From Cochliopodium minus (lineage: Eukaryota > Discosea > Himatismenida > Cochliopodiidae): a stretch of 18,153 nucleotides of DNA. The translations under genes and the position numbers were made by a program. Below are positions 10,201-16,233 of the stretch, one piece after another (positions within the stretch are counted from its first letter, which is position 1; each line of letters opens with the position of its first letter). The notes beneath the pieces are model-generated. The model was given only the letters and a program-made list of their open reading frames with translations. It was not told the origin of the DNA and searched no databases. Location of the stretch: positions 9,185 to 27,337 of the forward strand of contig JAMYWO010000328.1 of the NCBI GenBank assembly GCA_024220525.1, read 5' to 3'.

Positions 10201-13145
10201 TTAGATGATACCTCAAGAAATAGCACGTGCAAATACATCATAATGGAGTGGATAGATGGCAAAGATTTAACCCATTTCCTGGATGCTGTGGAGAACAAAT
10301 CATCTGATTTCGAAAAGGAATTGGAAGTGATAAGAATGATGTTGATGGTATTGAGCGAGCTCAAAAAGATGCATGAAGTGGGATTGATGCACAGAGATAT
10401 CAAGCCAGACAATCTCATGTTCTTCAAGAAAGATTCCCTCTTTTATTACATCCTCATCGATTTTGGATCCACCTGCTCCGTCGACATCCCCCACAACAAA
10501 AGGATTCACACAATTTCGCCTCCTTACTCGCCCGAAGAAAAAAACACGGAGAAGGAAAGTTATTGGAGTGACATCTACTCTTTGGGATTGACTTTTGGAA
10601 CTACTCTCAGCAATATAGGCTTAAAAACCTTTTCCTCAACTCTTATTGAATTCACTTACAAAATGTCCAAAACAGAGGTAAGCGAGAGGTTGACCCTTGA
10701 ACAATGCATTGAGTTTGTTCTTGATTATTCCAAAAAGTTCGATGAAAAGACGGACTTTTTCAAAAAGTTCAGGGTGACCTCCACTTTTTTCGTTCCTCGT
10801 CTCAATGATAATATCGGATTATTAAGAAAGAAAATTCAAAGGAGTATTTTGGAGAACAAATTGTCGTCTCCTTTTCATCTGTCCTTCATTAATCATGGAA
10901 CTCAATCCACACCAAAATCTGTCAGCAACATCTATTTATCTCAGTCTCTTGTATCCCTCGTATTGGACGACACTTCTCCTTTTTTTATGACCAACGACAA
11001 CAAGAGGGTAGAGTACAAAGATTCTGAAATTCGCAATCCATCTCCCATTGGAACGAATCTACTCAGATTCCCTGGAAACTATATAATACATCTCAAATTA
11101 TTACTATCCAATCCATCTTCTTCCTACATCGGTAAAATTTCTTACATTTCTTTTATTATTTTGTTTAACAGTTTTAGGTTTTTGTGAAGGAAACTTTTCA
11201 GATTGGATTAGATTTAATCAGTTGAGACACAACAGCGGTCTTACAGGTACCTTTAAACTACAAGGAACAGGTGAAAGCAACTTGATCGAAACTATCTTCA
11301 ATGAAAACCCCAAACAAAATGCTGCTTTCAAGTTTGGAGGACCTCTCGAGCAGCACTTGGTCATACACTTGGATTATTATTCCCAATATTTAGTGATTTA
11401 CCATAAAGATAAACCCGAGATTACTTACAAGACACCTATTCATTTTTTGGATGTTTCTCTTTCTTTGAGATTCTTTGTGGGCTTCTCAAATTCCGGAGAT
11501 TTTTGTGAGATAATGGATTATTACCCTAATCATATTTTCCAGTTTCACACTTTGGACCAAAACATTTCCAATTCATTTTCTTTCACTTGCAACAATTCCT
11601 TTGTTCAGAAACTCAACACACATGATTACCTCACTCTCTTTTCCAAGAATTATTTCATTAAATCTGACAGTGAAAAATTTGGAGAGAGAATAGTTTTCAG
11701 GATATTTTATAAATCTTGTCAGAATAATCCCATAAAGTTTGGTAAATTTTTTTTTAATCAAAATAAATTTTGTTTTAAAAATTAAACTGATAAATTTTTT
11801 TTTTGGAAATTTGAATAAACAGGATTTTGTTCCGCCGAGATTCAACAAATAGTTTGGGAAAAGTCCGTTTTCGAGTTTGAGCAGGAAATAATGATGATTG
11901 TGGATCTCTACAAAGGAGTCTGCTTCGTCGCATCTGTGATCACCAAGGAAATAAACGAAGTCGCATTGGACTTTAAAGAAAGTCAAAATATCCGCTTTTT
12001 TGTCTCCATTTCCAAAATAGGCGATCACTTTCATGTGGCTTACATCAAAAACGCCAAAATTCAGTTTAACAACACTCTGCCCACTAACTCTTTGCTTTCT
12101 GTTTCTTTGCCCAACTTGTACTCGAACGACTCACAAAGGTTGATCAGCTTAAAAAAGAGCAATTCTCATTCGTTCAGCAACTTATTTATTTCTTCTCCTT
12201 CCATGTCCAATGTTTTGTCCTACAGTTCCAAATTTGTCATCAACTCGAGCCAGAAAATTTCCCTTGCTACTGATCCTTTTTCTTCGTTTGATTCTTTAAT
12301 AGTCGTACTTCATCTATCTTTGCCTCCTAAAGAACATATTTCTTTAGGTTTGGAAAACACATTATATTATTATTTGTTTATTTAATAATCTTTTTTTTTT
12401 ACACATAGCCTTCTCTGATCTTGAATTTAAAACAGTCAAACCTATTGAAGGGATAGGAAGTGAAAACAAAGAAATATTGATTGCCATCAATTTCACAAAA
12501 AATTACTACCGAATTTTTGATTTGTTCGAAAAAAAACCCATACGTAAAAACCTTTTATTACATTCATTTATTCATTTTCACTTAATTTTTAAAGGTTATT
12601 TGAATAAATTGACCGAGAGAGACATTTGCTTGATTTCAACAAACATAAATGTGAAGATCAATCAAAGATTGTTTTCGATCTTTTCTGAGGATGTTGTCTA
12701 TGAGAAAATGAGATCTAAAAACACCTTTCTCATCAGTGATTCTCTTTTCATTTCTGACAAATCTCTCTTGCAAGACACCAACAAAAAAATAAGCTCCAAC
12801 AAAAACGGCTTTTCTCCGTTATCAAAAGACTCTGAAATATTTATAAACGAAATTCTTAAAGATTTTCTTGAATTAAGAATTAAAAAAGTGATCAGATCTC
12901 AATGGAAAACTTATAAAGTTGTCCTTTCAGACTTTTGCATTTCTTTTTACAAAGTGAAGACTGATACTCTTAAATCCACCTTTTATCTCAAAGATACTGC
13001 CATTTCCAAAAGCGAGGATAAAGTTAGGCAATACATTTTCAAGCTGTCTTACCAGAAGAAAGAAATCTTGGTTTCAACAAAGAACAATGAAGACAGAAAT
13101 TTATGGATCAATAAAATTGAAGAACATAAAAATAAATTAAAATAA
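4262..13145 (+). CDS. Giant Roco-family GTPase-kinase: LRR-MORN-Roc-[L-type lectin]-COR-Zn ribbon-kinase-SPRYx3-PH
   Basis: Twenty-one exons: 4262-4900, 4953-5319, 5377-5538, 5629-5850, 5900-6113, 6169-6186, 6234-6250, 6309-6384, 6432-6583, 6639-7290, 7346-7383, 7447-8157, 8215-8755, 8811-9103, 9271-9650, 9794-9917, 10034-11131, 11178-11741, 11823-12347, 12409-12543 and 12595-13145. They total 7479 nt, one uninterrupted frame from ATG to TAA (2492 aa). All introns are GT-AG, and every junction restores a conserved motif or an open frame. Roco proteins are multidomain GTPases in which Roc (a Ras-like domain) and COR (dimerisation) drive a downstream kinase; LRRK2 and Dictyostelium GbpC/Pats1 are examples. 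No signal peptide or membrane helix is seen, so the protein should be cytosolic, perhaps recruited to membranes by its PH domain. Odd points are the lectin inserted in COR, two microexons and the 57-nt stopless intron 5320-5376. If that intron is retained, the protein gains 19 residues, mostly Lys and Asn. Confidence 0.88.
4325..4775 (+). other. Leucine-rich repeats (ribonuclease-inhibitor type)
   Basis: Residues ~22-165 contain about five 28-residue repeats with spacing such as IDSLFLNTNEINNDGAKLIS, LKNLYLKENYIDDNGVSFIA and LKKIYLEKNNITEKGYQYVL. The L-x-x-L-x-L-x-x-N-x-I core followed by a helix is the RI-type repeat, also seen in NLR proteins. LRRs commonly precede Roc in Roco proteins and bind partners or fold back on the kinase. 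This exon has strongly A/T-ending codons compared with later exons. Confidence 0.85.
5320..5376 (+). other. 57-nt in-frame, stop-free intron (optional retention?)
   Basis: A GAAG|GTATCT donor and GTAATAG|GA acceptor flank 57 nt of A-rich DNA that is a multiple of three and has no stop codon in the gene's frame. Unspliced, it would encode a Lys/Asn-rich run inside a MORN-like domain. Spliced, it gives LVEGDFEEDGS, which reads as a better MORN unit. Its size, composition and phase (1) match the other introns, so I treat it as an intron. Confidence 0.7.
5377..5790 (+). other. MORN-like repeats
   Basis: Segments such as GDFEEDGSVIEGKGKKF, WDGEWRNGKEFTGTGMFYW and YIGEFDFNKKRRSGKGILTL (residues ~320-450) follow the MORN pattern Y/W-x-G-E-W/F-x(3)-x-G-x-G. 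Two or three degenerate copies are visible, interrupted by intron 5539-5628. MORN repeats often contact phospholipids or act as scaffolds. They lie directly before the Roc P-loop. Confidence 0.65.
5900..6855 (+). other. Roc (Ras of complex proteins) GTPase domain
   Basis: The preceding exon supplies the beta strand IRIMI, then G1 (P-loop) is GCENVGKTS at residues 465-473. The switch I Thr is T504 in THGVDIEKF and switch II is WDFAGHEEYH with D529-G532. The strand LYLLVFDLS follows, and G4 is GTKID at 590-594. All nucleotide-binding motifs are intact, so GTP binding is expected. The domain is spread over six exons (5900-6113, 6169-6186, 6234-6250, 6309-6384, 6432-6583 and the start of 6639-7290). 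The segment just after switch II comes from two microexons of 18 and 17 nt. The C-terminal helix is around STGIEELFKVLSEKY. Confidence 0.9.
6169..6250 (+). other. Two microexons (18 nt and 17 nt) inside the Roc domain
   Basis: Exon 6169-6186 encodes (E)YHLGH(I) and exon 6234-6250 encodes (I)FFFDQ(E). They are framed by introns of 55, 47 and 58 nt with TTAG|, AAAG| acceptors and GTAAAA, GTAATA donors. Together they restore the Roc stretch after switch II (AGHEEYHLGHIFFFDQ), which aligns with AGQEEYY-x-T-H-x-FFL in other Roco proteins. Skipping either one would shift the frame or delete the end of switch II. Confidence 0.8.
7070..7841 (+). other. L-type (legume-like) lectin domain inserted into the COR region
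   Basis: Residues ~767-983 read as a legume-lectin jelly roll. The first half has GGEGFAFVLQ, matching the A-D-G-x-A-F-F motif. GAKGRGIGYSGLKN follows, then LVLEFDTNENFISRDTNDNH, then the strand EHLVDIFYNPENTYFEIYFD. The domain closes with WVGFTACGNKFHSHYIFDW, matching the VGFSA...H-x-I-x-S/D-W end. E868, D870, N874, D879 and H884 have the same spacing as the concanavalin A metal ligands E8, D10, N14, D19 and H24. The key Asp of A-D-G is Glu833. Such domains bind mannose-type glycans in plants, bacteria and ER cargo receptors; in a cytosolic protein the ligand is unknown. The domain spans exons 6639-7290, 7346-7383 and 7447-8157. Confidence 0.85.
7842..9560 (+). other. COR domain (C-terminal of Roc), continued after the lectin insertion
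   Basis: After the lectin, FVPFINVQQLKNELSKEC followed by VDLHKLGLIIYFNDPLLKNF and IIFHPIWF (residues ~1020-1090) is the COR hallmark: a PF-x-S/T-W-x-x-F helix, then LHxLGxIxYF and the VIL-x-P-x-WL strand. Later landmarks are EQMLVRFDFLL, NYLVPLLFPNKRP (consensus YLIPSLLP), FLPFRPSSIWKLLFIKL and IYWKDGLIFF (consensus W+xGI). The first COR helix (VSTKLTHKIVNEKIEQL) sits before the lectin, so the lectin divides the domain. COR mediates dimerisation and couples Roc nucleotide state to the kinase. An acidic/Gln-rich insert near 8290-8390 (EEFSEKDINEKQEEILE) also enlarges it. Confidence 0.85.
9128..9180. repeat. (ATTTTTT)n heptanucleotide array in intron
   Basis: A residues occur at 9134, 9141, 9148, 9155, 9162, 9169 and 9176, an exact period of 7. 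The array lies in intron 9104-9270 of the Roco gene and accounts for its greater length (167 nt). Confidence 0.95.
9794..9864 (+). other. Zinc-ribbon-like CxxC...CxxC motif before the kinase
   Basis: The exon 9794-9917 opens with FDCVYCGLSVLLKEGVKECK followed by FCN. This puts Cys at 1497, 1500, 1513 and 1516, the CxxC-x12-CxxC spacing of a small zinc ribbon or knuckle. It starts right after the COR end and only ~29 residues before the kinase glycine loop, so it probably acts as a rigid connector. Metal binding is inferred. Confidence 0.65.
9887..10740 (+). other. Protein kinase domain, catalytically intact
   Basis: The glycine loop is AQGGFGRIFSG, split by intron 9918-10033. The ATP-binding lysine is K1555 in VAIKER, the helix C Glu is E1569 in WKSEIEILKMI, and the catalytic loop is MHRDIKPDN at 1654-1662. 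The metal motif is LIDFGS with D1678. SPPYSPEE stands in for the P+1/APE segment and SDIYSLGLTFGTTL for subdomain IX. All catalytic residues are present, so the kinase should be active. HRDIKPDN argues for Ser/Thr specificity. Unlike the TKL-type kinases of classical Roco proteins, the glycine loop and SPEE region look more like generic NEK/CAMK-type kinases; family placement is uncertain. Confidence 0.9.
10850..12700 (+). other. Three tandem SPRY-like beta-sandwich modules
   Basis: Between kinase and PH (residues ~1808-2345) three segments share one layout. A strand of alternating hydrophobics comes first (NYIIHLKLLLS, ERIVFRIFYKS, SLIVVLHLSLP). A short turn leads into YIGFCEGN, KFGFCSAE or SLAFSDLE. 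A central strand with a following basic stretch comes next (HLVIHLDYYSQYLVIYHKDK, IMMIVDLYKGVCFVASV, ILIAINFTKNYYRIFDLFEK), and the closing strand is LRFFVGFS, IRFFVSIS or ICLISTNI. This matches the SPRY/B30.2 core (h-G-x ... v-x-v-x-l-D ... v). In all three, a phase 1 intron falls at the G/A-F turn. SPRY modules recognise proteins. The identification is by pattern only; GLUG-like or other beta sandwiches are possible. Confidence 0.6.
12876..13142 (+). other. C-terminal PH-like domain
   Basis: Residues 2404-2492 start RIKKVIRSQWKTYKVVLSDF, followed by ISFYK, STFYLKDT, YIFKLSYQKKEILVSTKNN and a last helix DRNLWINKIEEHK. The W-K-x-Y/R-x-V-V-L opening and the near-invariant Trp of the C-terminal helix (W2480) fit a pleckstrin-homology fold. 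K2406, K2407 and R2410 in the first strand region make a phosphoinositide-binding face possible, which would place the protein on membranes. The stop TAA follows directly. Confidence 0.75.
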
Positions 13146-13162
13146 CCAAGTTTTTTTATTTT

Positions 13163-13302
13163 ACCTATAGGACAGGGGCAGGGGAGGTAGTAGTTTTTTT
13201 TCCGACACCTCACCTCCTTTTCAGTACTATTGTGTGGTGCGTTGGGTGAACGCAGTAAGGGTTTTGTTGATGGAGGTGTTTGAAGGGGTTTCTATAAAAT
13301 TT
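13163..13302. ncRNA. GC-rich structured island; candidate noncoding RNA
   Basis: About 140 bp is close to half G+C in surroundings that are over 75% A+T. It contains a perfect 6-bp hairpin TGCGTT-GGGTG-AACGCA (13238-13254). A 7-bp pairing joins CACCTCC (13211-13217) and GGAGGTG (13272-13278), with a competing GGAGGT/ACCTCC pairing (13183-13188 with 13212-13217). No ORF of note crosses it. GC-rich islands with stable hairpins are typical of structured RNA genes in AT-rich genomes. I recognise no known family, and strand is undetermined. A mobile-element terminus is an alternative. Confidence 0.35.
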
Positions 13303-14037
13303 TGAATACTGTAAATTTACTCCCTCAAATTGTTACAAATTCCTCCTTTTCCATGTACCCTCAATGTTGAGTCAAAATTGTATGGATTTTTGTACACTAG
13401 TAGTTGGAGCCACGAAGACATTAATGAGATTCTTGGGAAAATCTTCAATTATTCGAAATTTCTTTTCATCAAATTTGAGTTCTGTTTTATATCATTTTCC
13501 ACAAAATTTTTGAATTTATTTCCAATATTCACAAAAATTGTAAATAAAAAATTTTGGAGGTGCTCATTATGCCCGAGAATAACATATCTTAATTAGAAAG
13601 AAAAATATTTTATTTTTTGATTTAATTTCGATGCGATTCTTGGTTTTTACTGTTTGCTCGATAAAGTTTTAATAAAAAAAATTTCATATTCATTTGTTTT
13701 TGAATTCAATATTTTGAACAATATCATTTGTATATAAACTCAAATAAGTTTTCTGGAACACATTATATTTTTGTATCAATATTTAAAACAAGATTTTTTT
13801 TTTAATTTAACTAAAAAACTGTTTATATCTCTCATGTTTATGGGAATTATTCATTCAAACACATTTTTTCTTATATCATTGGTATCTTTATTAGAACCAA
13901 CTTACAAATTTGAGTATAAGAGTTATTTTCATTTTATCTGCTTATTTTTATAGTTTCATTTGTTTTTTGGTCACGAAAATCATCATTGGAAATGTTGTGC
14001 TACCTCCACTGACTTGGCATAGAAAATGAATTTTAAT

Positions 14038-14160
14038 TTAGAACACCATAATGTTGTTATCCTTGTATTTTGCCAAAATAGTCATTTCTGGGAGAGAAAT
14101 ATAACCATAGAATTCTTCATCAATTACGAATTTATTGATGGCCAACGATTCAGTACATCT
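14038..14160 (-). pseudogene. Coding-like fragment, minus strand, unrecognised
   Basis: Forty codons are open to a TAA at 14038, reading ...NKFVIDEEFYGYISLPEMTI... and LAKYKDNNIMVF. Amino-acid composition and the soluble strand/helix pattern look like real protein rather than an A/T shadow, but there is no start and only a weak AAAG acceptor at its upstream side. It may be the last exon or relic of a gene on the minus strand. No family is recognised. Confidence 0.25.
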
Positions 14161-14239
14161 TTAGAATTTTGAATTTACTTTTTATTTTTTTTAAATTTCT
14201 TTTTGTGTCTTCAAATATGTATAAATAAAATAAAAAAAG

Positions 14240-14835
14240 ATGAAAGTTCAAATCGATTATGAAAAAAATAGAAAAACATATAATTCTATGATTGGAACAT
14301 ATAGAGATTTTCTCGATCAATTTAACTATTTGGCCAGTATTTAAACCAGTAAAATGCAATTTTAATTTTACAAATGAAAAGATAGTGAAAGCTTATCGCA
14401 TAGATAATCAAGGATATGTGTTGGAATCTACTCAAAAAATCTTTTTATTGCTTTCAAAATGGGAAAATTATAGCAATTGCTCTAAATTCATTGAATCTAA
14501 TAATTATCCTTCCACGTATGCAATTACCTATATGAAGGGAAAAAAACATGGCAATTATCAGATGTGCTTCATCTTGAGCATAAGGAATAAAATGAATATG
14601 AAAGAAATATATAATAATAATTTTTAGGAAAATATTTTCTTAACCATAATATTTCTTTATTCCAATTTTCATTTACATATATAAAAACTCAAATCAATGA
14701 TATGTATACTTGCCTGAATAGATTCTCTCTTGAAATCTATAATCCTCAGGCCATTGTATTTTTCAAGATCTCCCATCAAATGACCTTATCTATTAAATAT
14801 TATTTTATCAATTCGATGAATTATATTTCTATAGG
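14240..14835 (+). pseudogene. Probable degraded gene, plus strand (two or three broken segments)
   Basis: An ATG at 14240 opens 32 codons (MKVQIDYEKNRK...FNYLA) with a PB1- or ubiquitin-like beginning. After a 13-nt GT...AG-bounded interruption (14337-14349), the frame continues in KCNFNFTNEKIVKAYRIDNQ and on to a TAA at 14625-14627. A further 45-codon open stretch (14690-14830) contains FSLEIYNPQAIVFFKISHQM and ends at ATAG|GTATGA. The pieces look like one eroded gene. 13 nt is far below normal intron size here, so a frameshift insertion is the simpler reading. No confident family. Confidence 0.3.
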
Positions 14836-14924
14836 TATGATCTGAAACATTTTCCAACAATTAAACTTTGTGTCACATTGAATTTTAAAGACTTCCTTAC
14901 TCATAAAAAAAAACAAAAAGATGG

Positions 14925-14943
14925 TGGCGCGTAAAATTGGCGC
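14925..14943 (+). promoter_or_regulatory. Paired TGGCGC motifs upstream of the SAM-SPRY-ankyrin gene
   Basis: TGGCGCG (14925-14931) and TTGGCGC (14937-14943) lie 13 nt apart, ~110 bp before the start codon at 15045, in an otherwise A/T spacer. TTGGCGC resembles the E2F/DP site (TTTSGCGC). They could be promoter elements. The same patch also contains a 30-codon ATG frame (14921-15013) that could be an upstream ORF. Confidence 0.28.
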
Positions 14944-15044
14944 TAAGCCCTCTCCACATAAGAAGTTGCTCTCCGATATTTTCTTCTTTTTGTCATCATT
15001 CATAATATATTAAAATTGAAAAACAAAAAATAAAAAAAAGTAAA

Positions 15045-16202
15045 ATGAATATTGATAAATTATATCAAGAAATCTGGGATTTTATCATCTCCCTTCAAAT
15101 AGATAATGAAATTGACAATGAAAAATTATATGAAATTTTTGTTGAGAATGGAATTCTCATAGAAGATCACCTCAAGGGCATCACCATGGGGAAATTATCA
15201 GAATGGGGGATAGATGAAGAGCTCATCAAAAATATAGCTCCAAATTTGGAGAAATATATAAAGCCAACAGGATCAATCACACCACCAGTAAAAAATATAT
15301 TTATAAATATTTGCACTTATAATCTCAATATGATCATATTGTATCTCCATTTTTAATTTATTTGAGTTTTATTTGGATAATTGTATTTATGAATTAAACC
15401 AATTTGAATCATCACATCAATTTGTTACAGGTGATGGAAAATGAGATAATCTCACCCAAAATGAACCAAAAATCTGAAAGGCCCGAACTCATATGGAGCA
15501 AAAAATTGAAGGGAGATGGCATCAGGGTGAGCATGGATGGAAAATCGATCTATACAAGTATGAATTGAAAATTGAAAGAAAATTTAAGAATATAATTTCA
15601 AAAATTTTATTTATATCCTCGTTTAACATGAGTATATTATCAATTGTATTTGTGATAAACCCAGTTCCAAAAAAAATCTAAATTTTTTTTTAAATTAGGA
15701 GAGCAAACCCCATTTTCATGCATTGTCTCTGAACAAAGTTTCGAGGAGGGTGTACATTATATAGAGCTCCATTTTGATAATATGGTCAAAAAAAAAAAAA
15801 AATTTTGCTTTATTTTGAAATTTGAAAAAAATTTCTTTTTTTTTCTAAATTTAATCCAATTTCTTTTTTTGATCATTATAGTCTGGAGGTTCATTTTTTG
15901 GAGTGGCCACCTTGGATAACATTGATTATGATGATTGTGTAAGAAATGCCAACAGCACATGGGCTATTGGATACAAACCTATATGCAACAAAGAAGCAAA
16001 AATGAATCCTGCTGTAAAAAAAAAAGTCAATTTAATTTATAAATAAAATACAGAAATAATTAAATATGTTTAATCATTTAAAAAATAAAAAACAAAAAAT
16101 AAAAGGTTTTGAAATAAAATGAAATGAAAGAAAGAATAAAAATTAATTAATCTTTTTAAGAAAGAATAAAATTAAATTATTTAAATTATTTAAGAATAAA
16201 AT

Positions 16203-16233
<31 letters not shown>

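Larger units (their letters stand above)
13146..15044. other. 1.9-kb spacer without a confident gene
   Basis: Between the Roco stop and the next start lie a GC-rich island (13163-13302), an 88-codon open frame at 13330-13596 without recognisable motifs, a hydrophobic 60-codon frame at 13771-13953, fragments on both strands at 14038-14835 and a GC-rich patch at 14920-14985. None forms a clean multi-exon gene. The composition is less uniform than the introns, which suggests relic coding DNA or noncoding transcripts. Confidence 0.6.

Noticed and set aside
9990-10509. Minus-strand frames opposite the kinase
   Set aside because: Antisense shadows of the kinase exon; the plus strand has all kinase motifs.
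13300-13340. Possible mariner-like terminal sequence (TACTGTAAATTTACTCCCTC)
   Set aside because: No matching inverted copy or transposase is seen in the window; the resemblance is too short.
13330-13596. 88-codon plus-strand frame
   Set aside because: No motif, no clear splice context and A/T-rich second half; an equally long frame exists on the opposite strand, so it is not called as a gene.
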